In this document: piece by piece, positions 9,838-21,662 of the stretch
How the letters are laid out: each line of letters opens with the position of its first letter
Position numbering within the stretch: the first letter of the stretch is position 1
NCBI GenBank assembly: GCA_037176885.1
Contig: JAWWNJ010000014.1
Coordinates: 1,798,001-1,862,000 of the forward strand
DNA from: Favolaschia claudopus
Lineage: Eukaryota; Basidiomycota; Agaricomycetes; Agaricales; Mycenaceae
DNA: 64,000 nt
Direction of reading: 5' to 3'
The notes under the pieces: model-generated
What the model was told of the DNA's origin: nothing
Seen by the model: only the letters and a program-made list of their open reading frames with translations
The model's database searches: none
Translations under genes and position numbers: made by a program

Positions 9838-10593
9838 CGTTGATTATTTTTTGCTTGAGGTTTGAAGCTTCACCGCGACTGGGCGGTGGTTCGCAACTGT
9901 GGTTCGAGGTTGTGGTTTGAGATTTCGGATGCTTATCTGCATCTAGCCGAGTAGCCGCCTTCCCGGAGTTGATGCTCTTTCTGATCTGGCGGCCACCTCT
10001 CGGCACTGTGCTAAACACCTCCCCAGGGTTCGGTCGGGAGATAAGTGGGATAATTCTTCAAGCTCTGGCGCGTTCTGTCAGCATCATCTACTAGTAATTA
10101 TTTTGACAAGTTTTCAGAATACTAATCATTCTTATTTCCACTATCTTGCCGAAGGGTTGAAAGGTCCGGAAATATCCTGTTAACATGTCCAGTGTCAGAT
10201 TAGGCACTTTTTTTTTACGGTCAAGGCATCTCTGCCTCAATATACTCGGGCGAAGACCGGCGCAGCAAGCTGGCTGCATAAAGGACTATTAGGACAACGA
10301 CTTCGGCAGCTCGGGATCATAATTTTATTGCAACGTCGGTGATGGCCAATTTTAATTCAATTTATTTGGTCGCTTTCCGTGACCTACATCTATCGAAAGA
10401 AATCAGCGAGTTCAGATTCACACTAGATTATCCAGTTAGATCCCTCAAATCCATGATTTCGAACCACAAAACGGTCAGTAAACCACGACCGCTAAGCACG
10501 ATCGTTGTCAAAACCTCAAAGTGCAACCTCGGCAACGACCAAAACCTCGAACGTCAACCTTGATTCTCAAACCACATAATTTTCAACGATAAA
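9838..10593. mobile_element. Non-autonomous element, copy A, with 15-bp target duplication
   Basis: The unit is flanked by a 15-bp direct repeat, TATAAAAGCTTTTTT, at 9823-9837 and 10594-10608. Its ends are weakly inverted (CGTTGATTATT.. and ..CAACGATAAA). The inner sequence is repeated in copy B at 13450-14505: blocks near 9890-10020 match 13500-13625, and blocks 10340-10593 match 14265-14505. No ORF of note. The long duplication resembles a retroposed or fold-back element rather than a TA MITE. The class is uncertain. Confidence 0.6.
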
Positions 10594-10609
10594 TATAAAA
10601 GCTTTTTTT

Positions 10610-11662
10610 ATGACCTCATTTTTCATTAAATATTCGAGCTTTTATCTGAAGTTGGCAACTGGCAGTTCAGCGGCTGGGAGAGGACAAAACATTTAACTGC
10701 CATTTTGTGCTCGAAGTTCAGCATTGGTCGAGGTTATAGTTCGTGAACTTCAAGTTCAAGTTCGTTTGCCTGATTTGATGGGCACACTGCAATCAATTCA
10801 TCACTGATCATCAGCTGATATGATGGCGGATCACAGACTCCACCTCCCGAATGATTTGCATTCTCAATCATCTTTCTGGTCTGTACAACACAGTACCTGT
10901 GTACTTTGTCAATGGAATGCATGAGGTGCTTGATCTGCTCGACTCTCAGCTGCGACAAATGACTCAGATGGTCAAAATCTCAATGAGCTCTGATTGAGCT
11001 AGTCTCTCGGACGGAGCTGGAACAAAGCTGGAATTGAGCTCTTCCTTGGTTGTTCAACTTCCTCCAACTCTATCTGGGATGCTAGTGGATGCCGATGCTT
11101 GTGTACCAGACTGTATGCTACTGTATAACTTTTCTCTATCGAGGTCTGTAGTAAAGATTCCTCGTTGATTACTGTAAAGAAGCCCAACTCTTGATCTCAA
11201 CCATTGTCTGATATTCTCGGTGAGCCGACCCTTCCGCTTTCTGCCCATGTTCATTCACAACCACTCACATCCATATATCAGTCACTCGGTGTCCGAGGTC
11301 GACGTTCTTGCTTCAGCAAGCTAATCAACTCTTCGGTGCCTTTCTCCATTTTGACAAGTGCGTTGCATTGCACGGATCTCGCTTGCCATTCAACTGCCCT
11401 CAGTTTTTCGGTTCCTTTTTTTACTTGAGATCAGCAGATATATCGCGAACTCTTCAAGCCATGTGAGCTTTCCACGTTCCATGAAATTTCTTTTGTGCAA
11501 ACTGATTTGCAGGGTTCACCATCGTCAACAATTTGTTTTTCTCACAGGTTTCGGTTCAAAATGCATTGTTGGAAGAGTTTACTTGTTTATAGCCAAGCTT
11601 CTATGTACCAGGTTTATTCAAAGGAGTGACGCTCTGCGCAGGTACGTCTCTGTCTCAGGAAT
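10610..11662. other. Gene-free stretch with weak similarity to the 13-15 kb inverted arms
   Basis: Bases 10615-10760 share words with the inverted arms described at 13060-15160 (tcatttttcattaaatatt; gaacttcaagttcaagttc). The rest shows scattered short open frames without protein character. No RNA gene or promoter could be supported. Confidence 0.3.
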
Positions 11663-11842
11663 GTTGCAAAAATCGGATTTCAATTATAACCGATTATAAC
11701 GGGCCATAGGTCTAATCAGGCTTTATAGGCAGTCATAAGCCAAGATCGAAGCATTCGGAGATCGGGTCATAAATTTCTATGTTGGTTTATAACCCGTGAT
11801 TAGACTTATAACCAGTTATAATCGGAATCCGATTTTTGCGAC
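11663..11842. mobile_element. MITE with ~38-bp inverted termini (GTYGCAAAAATCGG family)
   Basis: The left end GTTGCAAAAATCGGATT pairs with the right end (reverse complement GTCGCAAAAATCGGATT), continuing through AATTATAACCGATTATAAC-like sequence for about 38 bp. The unit is 180 bp and AT-rich with no coding potential. A related fragment lies at 50736-50783. Confidence 0.75.
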
Positions 11843-11849
11843 AAAGTTT

Positions 11850-13055
11850 ATGATATTTGACACACTAAGTCAATCTGGGCACTATCTATAATGTTTATCT
11901 GGCCGACGATGAGTGAGTACTTCACTTCTGGGCTGTCTCCGCCGCTAATTCTACTTATTCAACTCACCAGAACTGGAGCTATGAGGAATATACATGTATC
12001 CCATGCATGGTTGTCTTTTCCAACAAGTTGATTTCGGTGTAGTAATCTCCCCTGACTTGTATCCCGCTCGATATTGATAATGATTTTCCGCAACCCTTCT
12101 GTGTTTTGTTTGAGTCTTTGAACATTTTCGTTGACGGGAGTTCAGCTGACAAACACCAAAGTCGTTGCGGTTGGAATTCTTCTCTGCCTCTTACTGCGCA
12201 GCGGCATTGATGATTTTTCTCTGTGCCACCAGCGGACTCTGTTGGGATGTTTCCGTCATTTGAATCTTTGTGAAGCATCTATTCCAGGAATCCAATTGAC
12301 TGATAGGGCAATCACCCCGGCCTATTTGTTCACGGCAAAATCTTTTTGAATCCAACATGCATTGAATGTTGATTCACATTTCATCTGATCATACTGCTAC
12401 TAAATCTTAGTTCTTTAGAATTTCTGTTGACTGCGCTTGGATTGGAATATCCCAAATTCCAGAGTCTTATTATGGATAAATTCACCTCCTTGGCCCATAT
12501 ATTCTGTGTGACCGGTAGGAACTTGTGGTAAGTCAAACTCTCATTTGTTTCAGCTTGCAATAGAGACTTGTAAGTGCGACTCTGATTAAGATTTCTACGC
12601 CAACAATTCAACACAACTTGCCATTAGATGGTTGGTACTTAATTTGCAAAGACAAGGAGGGCACTGATGGATATGGATGTCTCAAGGTATCTATGATATA
12701 CTGTTTTGACCCTCTCATCCTGAGTGAAAACCCTCTCAGCTCAGGTGGATCCCAAGTGGATCTGCACACTCAGCTCATGGGGCAAAGCCGGGAGCCCTCG
12801 CAAAACAGATTGAGGGCACTTCTTCCCCACTGGTACATGAATAACAATACAAACTACTCGCCATATAGAATGTTATCTGAGCAGTCGCGAAGGGGACAAA
12901 AGAGTACTTAACATGCACAGACCGAGTCCACTCAATTCGTTACAAAGAGTAACACGGGAGAAAGCTGTAAAGAAGCTGCGCAGATTGGTGAGAATGCTAA
13001 GAAAATAGATTCAGACAGATCAAATCAGGGAAGAGAGCATTGAGAAGAACTTAGG
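11850..13055. other. No gene recognised
   Basis: Short frames only. The one noted signal is TGACCCTCTCATCCTGA at 12707-12723, whose exact inverse lies at 15341-15357. It suggests the fold-back arms below extend outward in degraded form. Confidence 0.3.
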
Positions 13056-13449
13056 GCAAGGGTTCGTGGCAGAGAGCAATGCCGAAGGTACGGATCACTA
13101 TTCCAGCAGAGGGATCAATAAGAGATCAGCTGCTGTGGTTGCCGGTTTGAGCGAATGATGGCTGGCTGTTCAGACGAATGATTCAAAGTTCTGGTACATC
13201 AGACCTCACAGCAGTCTAAGCAAAAATCAAGTAAAACTTTGTATGATTGATCCCAAACTTCATCCAAGTTGAACTTCGACTACAAGTTCAACTTCAGGTT
13301 CAATTGCCATTTTAGGAAATTCTTGGGTCAGAAGCTGAACTATGGTCAAAACTTCGAACCAAGCGATAAACTAGCCCAAAACTACAATCTTGACTTTCTT
13401 TTTGGGTTGAAACTAGAATATTTACTGAGAAATGAATTTATATCTTTTC

Positions 13450-14505
13450 ATGGATTATTATTTGCTTGAAGTTGTAAGCTCCGCCGCATGTTGGCGCAGG
13501 TTCTCAACTGTGGTTCGAGGTTGTGGTTTGAGGTTTCGGATGCTGATATTGATCTAGCCGAGTAGCCGGCTCCCCGGAGTTGTTTGCTCATCGCAGCACT
13601 CTGTTTTGTGCTAAACACCTCCCTAGCATGCAACTCCCTGCCATAGGGTCAGAGCTGATGTGTCGGGATAACACTCGGAACTCTGGTGGGTATTTTTAGC
13701 ATCATTACCGAGTTTGTGCGAAGCGGCAGCCGCGGCCTAGGTCGCTTGACAGGCATGTGGAGCCGGGTTGCTCCGCTAAACCCAGGTCGCTCGGGTTATA
13801 TGCAAGATTGAGCTATTGCTGAATGGTAAATTTTGAGATACTAGCACATTAGATATGGAAGATTATTTGCTGCAAAAATCAGAATCTTAGTCCCAGAAAA
13901 AACCGTTGAAAACGCACTTTTGGAAGCGACCTGGATGAGATCATGGTGGTGTCGTAAAGCGGCTCACCACTGCGAAGCGACCTGGCTCCACATGCCGGTC
14001 AAGCGACCCGGGTCGCTCCGCACAAACTCGCTATTTAATTTTTTTTGCCGAGTTGTCACAATCATTCGAAATATCTTGGCCATATGTAGCCGTAAATATT
14101 AGAAGGGCAGGAAAGATCCCAGGAATATGTCCAGTCCAATGTTTCAACAAGTTATAGGGTTTTCTATTTGGTCAAAATATTTCTGACTGAATAATTGGGT
14201 GAACGGGGAAGCAAGACATAGCACAACGACTTCGGCAGCGTCGGATCATGATTTGATTCCAGCTTTAGGTGATGCCCAATTTTAATCCATTTATTTTGTC
14301 GTTTTCCCTGACCTCCTCAGATTCACACTAGGTCATACACCTAAATGCCTCAAATCCATGATTCCAAACCACATATCGGTCGGTAAACCACGAACACGAA
14401 CCACGATCGTTGTCAAAAACCTCGAAGTGCAACCTCGGCAACAAGCAAAACCTCGAACATCAATCTTGAGTGCCACACCAAATAATTTTCAACGATAAAT
14501 AATGT
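13450..14505. mobile_element. Non-autonomous element, copy B (interrupted by a MITE)
   Basis: Shares long blocks with copy A: the start (gattattatttgcttgaagtt..), the gtggttcgaggttgtggtttgag block, gtgctaaacacctccc, and the end block ccacgatcgttgtc..ttttcaacgataaata. It is longer than A mainly because of the nested MITE 13709-14030. At the right it abuts the upstream half of a Copia RNase H. Confidence 0.6.
13709..14030. mobile_element. MITE nested in copy B (CGAGTTTGTGCG termini)
   Basis: Left CGAGTTTGTGCGAAGCGGC and right ..GCTCCGCACAAACTCG are inverted. The similarity continues inward through AGGTCGCTTGACAGGCATGTG, inverted at 13986-14016. The unit is 322 bp with no ORF. A related fragment is at 23286-23385. 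Confidence 0.7.
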
Positions 14506-14519
14506 CATAGATAAATAAT

Positions 14520-14680
14520 GTCATAAGTGATACGCATTTCCTTTGTATATGCTGAGTCAGAGCACGATATTGAGGATCCTCTGATAGGATAATAGCTGCA
14601 CGGTTGTCACACCTCAACTCGGTTGGATTCTTCTGACGATGTCCAAGTTCGTCAAAAAAAAAAAACGATTTCAACCAAGC
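14520..14680 (-). pseudogene. Copia RNase H fragment (upstream half)
   Basis: The minus strand reads DELGHRQKNPTELRCDNRAA then IILSEDPQYRALTQHIQRK, the classic CDN..A..LS..P..HIxxK segment of Copia RNase H. It ends where copy B begins, and the matching downstream segment abuts copy A at 9837. There is a small tandem duplication (ataaataatgtcat, twice) at 14505-14535. Confidence 0.65.
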
Positions 14681-15164
14681 TAAATGTTGCCCAGCATTGT
14701 GTATTCACTCTCAGTGGATGATAGAGCAACCAGTGCAAGTTTAAACTAAGTTACGAGATCACCCAAATGTATAAATTCATTTTTCAGTAAATATTATAGT
14801 TTCAACCCAAATGGAACTCGAGGTTGTAGTTTTGAGGCTAGTTTACTGGTCAGTTCGAAGTTTCAACTGAACTTCAACTTCGGACCCGAAGTTTTCCAAA
14901 TATGGCAATTGAACCGGAGGTTGAACTTGTAGTTGAAGTTCAACTTGGATGAAGTTTAGCATTGATCATACGAGGTTTTACTTGACTCTCACTTAGACTG
15001 CAGTGAGGCCTGATGTAGCCGGAGGTTTGAATGATCCTCAACCGAAGTTCCAGCAGCATTGGATCAATCAATCATCACGCCGCTAGGCTGGCAACCATAA
15101 TTTTAGATGCTCTACTGATCTGCCTGATCGCTTCTTACAATCCATCTTGAAGACCTTGAAGACG

Positions 15165-15934
15165 TCTTTGTTAACCGTGGCGGCCTTTTGTGACTAATAG
15201 GCTCTTGCCGATGTCCTTCCTTCTGTTTGCCTGATTGGCATTTGTATCATCTCTGTGAAATCCAATCCCGCTCCTTTGATTGTTGGGTCTCTCTACTTGT
15301 ACCCATTCCAAGCTCGAGTAGATTCCAGTCAAAATTGTGATCAGGATGAGAGGGTCAACCACTCAGTGCACAGGCGGTGGTATCATTCAGTTGAAACTCC
15401 AACATGAAATGGTTTCATTGAATCATTCATACTCAAGCTAGGTGTGTTAGTAGGGAAAGATCATGCGGAGTTCTGTTGATTAGTATTGCATTGCAAGCCT
15501 GAATTGAGCCTGAATGGAAAATAATTTTTGCTTGAAACAGAGTCCATCAGCTGCCCAAAAAATTCGAGTCAGTCAAGTGTACACATATGTAATAACACTT
15601 TGGAATCTGTGGTTTATTTAATCTCGGGTGTACTAGTCACAGGAAATACTCAAAAGATTGAGAAAAGTTGCAGCTCCAGCAAGTGAAATGTAAGACAATT
15701 AATTCTGACCCAGACTTAGTGCATGACATGCCCCGATTGAAACAGCACAAAGAAAGAGATGAAAAATCTTGCCATGGGGAGAGACTCAGATAAGTGTTTA
15801 GAATAGATGCTCAGTACATTTGTGAAAAAATACTGAGTTCAGCCAACACAACCTGAAATTTCAGCTACCTAATGTTTTTGAACTTTTGCAGCACCATTTC
15901 GGATGACAAAAGATATCTCACCTGCTGCTGCATA
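15165..15934. other. No gene recognised
   Basis: AT-rich sequence with short frames only and no protein-like run, promoter or RNA gene that I can support, apart from the inverted word at 15341-15357 mentioned for the fold-back arms. Confidence 0.4.
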
Positions 15935-16549
15935 GTGTTGCCGGGGTTCGGTTAGGTTCGGTTTTTTGCCAAAAAAAATCCGAACCCTGAACCGCACCTG
16001 GGGTTCGGTTCGGCCAATCTGGCGAACCCCGAACCTAACCCGAGGTTCGGTTCGCTACAGGTTCGCACAGGTTCGAACCTTTTCGAACCTGATGCTATTT
16101 CCCACGGTTCAAATGGACGAATTTTGGCTTCTAGTGTCTAGCAGTGGAACATTTCCTTGGTAATTCAATGTTCCAGCTGACTGTATTGTTGAATACACCC
16201 ATGAAACACCTCAAGTCCACAAAATATCACTGTCCCAGTGGGTATCATATGAGAAATTGAAGTGGTTTTGAATCATATTGACCATTGTTCAGGTGTTTGG
16301 AGAACTTCATAGCTTACAAGGACTTATGCAATGAGAAATGAACTACAAGTTATTCGAAATTCACTACATTTCCACTGAAAATCCTCCATTTTTGAGTATG
16401 GGTTCGCACCGGTGCGAACCTCTTCCATAATCCCCGAACCCCAAACCGTACCTGGGGTTCGGTTCGGTGCAGCCAGCTGTTCCGAACCTGAATTCAGGTG
16501 CGGTTCGGTTCAGGTTCGGAATTGGTTCCGAACCTAACCGCGGCAACAC
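15935..16549. mobile_element. MITE rich in GGTTCGG words
   Basis: Left GTGTTGCCGGGGTTCGGTTA and right TAACCGCGGCAACAC are inverted termini. Both outer ~170 bp are packed with GGTTCGG / CCGAACC words in both orientations (more than a dozen), so each arm can fold on itself as well as on the other. The centre is ordinary AT-rich sequence. 615 bp, no ORF. Confidence 0.75.
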
Positions 16550-17872
16550 CACACCTGCAACAGAGTCAACTGGCAGGTCAGAAAAAAATAAGTCATGAAC
16601 AGAATGAGGGGAGCAGAGGGTGAAAAACAAACAAGATGACTTTGGTGTTTGCGAAACAGGTTACTGTAAAGTGGACGGAACTATATAAAGGGCCAAGGCA
16701 AAGGCGTGCAAAGAAAAATAGAAGTCTCCGCCTGAGAGGAGCAGATTGCGGAGAGATTTAATCATTGAACAAGGACCTCTGTGCGCAAGATAGATGCATA
16801 TTCAATAGATCAGCATGAATAAGTAAAACTCGTAGTAGACAGAGCTCGGAAGTGAAGAACTGAGCGGATGTCAGGCGGGAGTCATGATAGTACTGAATAT
16901 CACCCCCAAGTTGAACCTAAGTAAGATATGTCAAAGGGAAATGTATTTTCTGAAGTACATTCCGACACTCGGCTCGCTTCAGCTCAATCCAATATAACAA
17001 GCAGTGGACTTGTCAACGACAGAATTTCAACTCACCCTGCACGAGAAGCAAGTGAACATCGGCCTACCAAGAGTAATTTGCTCAGCTGCAATTTAAATCG
17101 AGCCGGAGGGCCTCCGACAAGCCAATTATCACGAGAACATGGAGTTTAAACTACTGGCATGTGGGGATTAATATTGAATGGATTTCGAAAAATGGTGTAT
17201 GATAGAAAGTGACAAACCCTGAGCTCGGACAGCGGGTGCCACATGAATGTAGTACAGATTCTATTACCATAGTTGATTCTGAGTGGTTTTGTCAATAAAC
17301 AAGGGCCGAAACAAGGGCCGCAAGCAGGAAATTGGCGCACCAAGACCCTGAGATCAAGAAATATTGACTATAAGACCTGAAAATGCACATAATCTCGAAC
17401 AGAATGTCCACAGCTCAGTCTGCAAAAATCGAGCATGTGGATTTCGAGGTCACAACAGAATGCTGTCTGGCGTCATCAACAACAGAACTCTCAAAGCTTT
17501 TCTGCAACAGCATTGGGTTAGACAATTTTATGCGAACTAGTAGCACCGATGATCAGTGCCAACTTGAATCCCAGGACAGATCTGACTGAGTGAAAGAAAA
17601 GAACTCATTGAGAACTGCAAACCTCTGAATTCTGTATAATTTTTTTTTCTATACAGTACCAGACTCCAGCCTGAGTTAGCTGGAGAATCCGCTGAGTGCT
17701 CCTGGTGGATTGTGTTGAGAGATGGCAAGTCAAATCAGTCTATGAATATCATTGAAGACTCAAGAGCTTAGAGTTTGAATTAGGAGAATTTTTAAGAGGC
17801 AGCCCAGTGGCATTGAAACAGAGAGATCCCCTACAGGAGATGAGATAACGGTGCAGCAAAGCCAAATAGTGC
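16550..17872. other. No gene recognised
   Basis: Contains only short open frames (the longest about 88 codons) lacking domains, repeats or codon regularity. TATATAAA at 16682 and a run of T at 17640 are isolated and carry no neighbouring coding signal. Confidence 0.4.
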
Positions 17873-18611
17873 ACTAAACGCTATTATCCCCCCAACGCAA
17901 CGCTGGTGCCAGGCACGTGGTCTCGGATCTCGGGCATCAAATATGCATCACACGCTGTCAGACGACTTGCTCAAGTCCGTTTGCGAGCGCAACGCGAAAA
18001 ATTGGGTTTGAGCGGAACTTTGTTGATTTCAGGTGGGTTTGCCTGTAAGATACACGGAAAATGAGCAAAATGAGGTGAAATTACCCGAACCGTATTCAAG
18101 GCTCAACCCTCAAAAGCACTTCGGAACGCCATTTTATGGAAGGAAAACCTATGTGAGCCAAAAATTCGATTTTGGTAAATTTTTCGCTGATTTTGTGACT
18201 TTTTTTAGACATTCATAAGAGGGCTCGGTGACCTGTGACAGGTGCAAAAACATTTGTAAAAAATTGGGCCTGTGACGCGTGACATACGAATTGAATGAAA
18301 TGGTACAGTAATATTAATGTCTGAGTGTGGGCGAAGGAAGATAGACGCGTCAAGTCACAGATCATTTCTACTTCAAGCTTTTGAAGCCTTGCAGAAACTG
18401 AATTGCGAGGACAAGTCTGGAATGCATTTATTCGCAATTGTATCTACTGAACTGGAGTTCCCGACTGCATCGGGAGGGCGGGACTGCGTGGGCGACGCGT
18501 TGCGCTCGCAAACGGACTTGAGCAAGTCGTCTGACAGCGTGTGATGCATATTTGATGCCCGAGATCCGAGGCCACGTGCCTGGCACCAGCGTTGGGGGGA
18601 TAGCGTTTAGT
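17873..18611. mobile_element. MITE with ~118-bp nearly perfect inverted termini
   Basis: The left arm 17873-17994 (ACTAAACGCTATTATCCCCC..) and right arm 18493-18611 are inverted copies differing by a 3-nt indel and a few substitutions. They contain a cacgtg core and GACTTGCTCAAGTC. The centre (18220-18300) holds the tgtgac / tacgaattgaa words also seen at 8630-8830. 739 bp, no ORF. Confidence 0.8.
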
Positions 18612-18619
18612 AAACGAGC

Positions 18620-19819
18620 TGTGGGACCCGTGCCTTCGCCACTCAGGACCCTTCAAATGTTTGACCTGCATTCACTTGCTGCTTTCAAGGCCGACGGCGC
18701 CGCACTGCCGCTCGCTGCACTCGCCGGCGCGCGTCGCCGCGGGGTCCGGGGATTCTTGACAGAAACTCACGGGGTAAAATTCCCTTTCCTGGAGCTGAGG
18801 CTGTGCTCTTCTTCTTTTCATGTATAGGATACTTAGTGCCCCCTGACTCAAAGCAACCTCGAATCACCCGATACCACGATTTGACCATAACATAAATATC
18901 TTGCAATCATCACAATTGACACGGATGAACAGCTCTTGTGAGGGATGAAGGAAAGTTTAGATGTGCAGAGTCATGCTGAGATCACCTACACATACCTCTA
19001 CCGAGCTGCTCTGAGCTAAACCCAGGTCCGTTTAGACGTCTCACAGAGACATGTTTCCAGCTAAAAATATCCTGCGTGTAGGCGGCTAAACGGAGGCTGT
19101 GTAGTGACGTACGCTCACCTCACGCTGACATGTCATCAGCTGATCGTGCGTCTTTCGTCCCTTTCGTAGCTTTCTCTCTTACAATCAACACATGGTAGTC
19201 CTCCGTAGAAATCACCGACGCTGCGCTTGTGGGCTGTCCGCCCAATGTCAACCACAAACTTCAAGTTGTTAAACACTTAAAGGCTTCCCCGATGGGAAGA
19301 TTAAAGTTACAGCAACGGGGCTGCAGTGTGTTGGATTTAATACTCAGTTGTACAACTCGTTGCGCCACAAGTTTGCAGCCGAACGGAACAAAGGTGTACA
19401 GAAGCGTAAAATGGGTGGCGAAGATAGAGGAGGGAAGGACGAGGGTCGCCCGGTGAAAATTCACAAATCTGGGTGATTATGCGCTCACCTAATGGAACTT
19501 TTCCTCGTTTCTATCATTCCCCTCTCAGTTCTCGCGCTACCGTAGAGTCGACGCTATGAATTTCAATTTTTTCTCGAACGAGTCCTAAGTTGGACCATCA
19601 TTCCCGAATCCCATCTGCCAAAATATCGGTACTACATACCGAGTTGTAAATGTAGAATCCTCATTACATGATGGACTCGCCATTCCTCATGGCTCATCCT
19701 GTCTGTAATTCGTTCCAGTCCGAGTCCAACATACGTAGAGTTCGAGCCAATGCCAACTTACGGCATCGGCCGGCATCTAATCTGTTGTTACTGGCACCGT
19801 GACACGCACCTTGCCTCCT
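18620..19819. other. No gene recognised
   Basis: Short frames only. A GC-rich patch at 18688-18750 and a small inverted block around 19015-19100 (gctaaac..gtttag words) are the only structure. Nothing supports a coding gene or RNA. Confidence 0.35.
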
Positions 19820-19821
19820 TA

Positions 19822-20492
19822 CAGTGCCGGACACGCAAAGTCGACAACTTTGATCTTCCATTTATGGAAGGTGTTACACATGCCCAGGCGACTAGTTCTT
19901 TGTGTAAACATGAAGTTACAGTATGGACCCAAAGAATGGTTTTGCACGAGCCGATTTCCCCCAAACTCAAAATCAAAAACATTCACCCCAAAAATTTGAC
20001 CGAACACCCAAATTTGATGGGAAAATTACGAAACATAGCGCAATCGACTCCGTTAATCGAGCTGGTTCTGTTTCTGATGAAATAAAAATTTCACGAGCCG
20101 TTTTGACACAAATTCCCTGGGAAACATCACCGTATTTGGACATTTTACATCATGTTGATCAATTCCGTCACCGAACACGTGCCGCCCACCGTGCCGTTCC
20201 GCTGCCGTGAGTTGATTTTGAAAGTTTGCACGGATTTCCGCCTAGATTGCAGTCCCGGCCGTCATACTCTCTCCGGCACTACTCAGAGATCAAAATTTTT
20301 GCGCTAGAGGTACACAGAGTTTCGATTTTTGACCCCAAAAATTTGGCCATAGCCAAAATGTCGTGGGAAAAACTTCGGAGGTGGTTTTTTGAGCTTTTCC
20401 GGGGTCGGCGAATCCGATTCTGAAGTCAGAATTATCCCCAAAATTCCCGTTCGGCGGCAATCAACATTGTCGACTTTGGGTGTCCGGCACTG
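19822..20492. mobile_element. TA-flanked MITE, Tc1/mariner-pogo type termini (CAGTGCCGGACAC)
   Basis: Inverted termini CAGTGCCGGACACNCAAAGT followed by CGACAA, flanked on both sides by TA (19820-19821 and 20493-20494), as expected from TA-target integration. 671 bp; inner frames are not protein-like. Confidence 0.8.
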
Positions 20493-20631
20493 TACCTTCA
20501 ACCACATCGGCTTGCTGTTCGGTATTATCCTGAGCCGGACTCGGAGAACGTACTTGTTGCTTGGGCTCTCGCTGCTTGATCCTTCGGAGCGAACGATTGT
20601 GAGGGACCGGTGCGTGGCACCCACCCAAATA

Positions 20632-20740
20632 TTTCAAACTCCGCGACAGCCCTTTGGCCTGTCCCGAGAAGTACCAGTCTGCCACGCCCGACGTGCTTGC
20701 CACAATTGTCGGCCGTGCGTAGCAGACTGGTAACGAGTCT
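20632..20740. repeat. Dispersed hairpin repeat, copy 1
   Basis: Contains ccgcgacagccctt, an ACCAGTCTGCYACG / CGTAGCAGACTGGT inverted pair (20679-20732) and cacaattgtcggcc between them. A second copy with the same order is at 32608-32743. Function unknown; likely the end of an uncharacterised element. Confidence 0.5.
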
Positions 20741-20954
20741 ACTTCGCGCCACCAAATAGACCATCAACGAAAGATTGTCCACCGTGCTGCGTGCGGGTGT
20801 TCTGCAGCAATTCCTTCTCATGCTGGATGCAACCCTTGCAGTAGGTAGCCCAGTGGCTGCTGTTGAATTTAGGCCTTCCATGAAGCTTGAGGAAGTGCGT
20901 CCACATTGGGCTGGACGTCGATATCGAAAGAAAAGAGATTCGGTCGGCAATCAA
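20739..20954 (-). pseudogene. hAT-like transposase N-terminus with BED-type zinc finger, fragment
   Basis: The minus strand reads SPMWTHFLKLHGRPKFNSSH and WATYCKGCIQHEKELLQ. The W-x-H-F..NSSH..C-x2-C arrangement is that of BED-type fingers at the start of mushroom hAT transposase-like proteins. Only this ~70-residue piece is present; no catalytic core was seen downstream. The inference rests on one motif. Confidence 0.4.
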
Positions 20955-21009
20955 ATGGCTGCAGGCGCCGGGCAGCCGGCTGAGCCGGTCCGGGCATTTA
21001 AGGCTTATG

Positions 21010-21110
21010 AGCTGGGCAGCCGTTGCTCTAAGGGTTATGATAAGGCCTTAATAACCCTTAACGCAATTAAGGCCTTATCCCTTACGGCCAACACTGCCGC
21101 CTGTGACTCC
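21010..21110. repeat. Imperfect palindrome (AAGGCCTTA words)
   Basis: The words ctaagggttatgataaggcctta and taaggccttatcccttacgg face each other around 21055, giving a stem of roughly 20 bp. It is a stand-alone hairpin without clear termini. Confidence 0.4.
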
Positions 21111-21662
21111 ACTCTGCGTCATGCAAGCGCATGATTTTCTAAGATTGGGTTCGACAGTTCGACCAGTAACAGGCCCCCAGTCACTACCATATAGGTCCGT
21201 AGGTCTCATAGGGTAAAACAACGGCCGATTTCAGAGGGCTATTTCGCGAACCAGCGGAGCGAGGTTTTGAATAGCTGGGCGGACGCAGCTGCTCTTAACT
21301 AAGCGTTTCCCGCAATTACCAGAACAAAATCGCCTTTTTTGACGTCTCTGGAGCCCCATCAGTGCGAAAAAAATAGGGTAAATCAGTCAAAATTCAGGAA
21401 ATCTTGCTCAGGCAAATTGTACCGAAGACCCGCCGAACTTCAAGTTGGTGGGACCGGCTGCGACAAGTCGCTAAAAAAACCTTTTGAAGGAAGTTTTGCC
21501 TTGATATTATTATTGCTGTTGCTAGTAATACATGTATGTGACCATTCACTAAGCATGCACCCTCCTGAAATCCATTGTCTAATGCTTGCTGAGCCTTGGC
21601 TGAGCCTGGGAGATCGGAAGAGATGCGAGCGTGGGAGGCCCGCAGGCTGGCGCTTTAGACTA

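Larger units (their letters stand above)
13060..15160. mobile_element. Large fold-back element with ~390-bp diverged inverted arms
   Basis: The left arm (about 13060-13445) and right arm (about 14770-15160) are inverted copies. Examples: catcagacctcacagcagtc (13198) against its inverse near 15010, and aaactagccc/tttgggttgaaac (13370-13410) against 14800-14850. Both arms are rich in gaacttcaacttc-type words. The loop holds copy B, a nested MITE and a Copia RNase H scrap. The terminal boundaries are diffuse; further inverted words at 12707 and 15341 suggest longer original arms. Confidence 0.6.
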
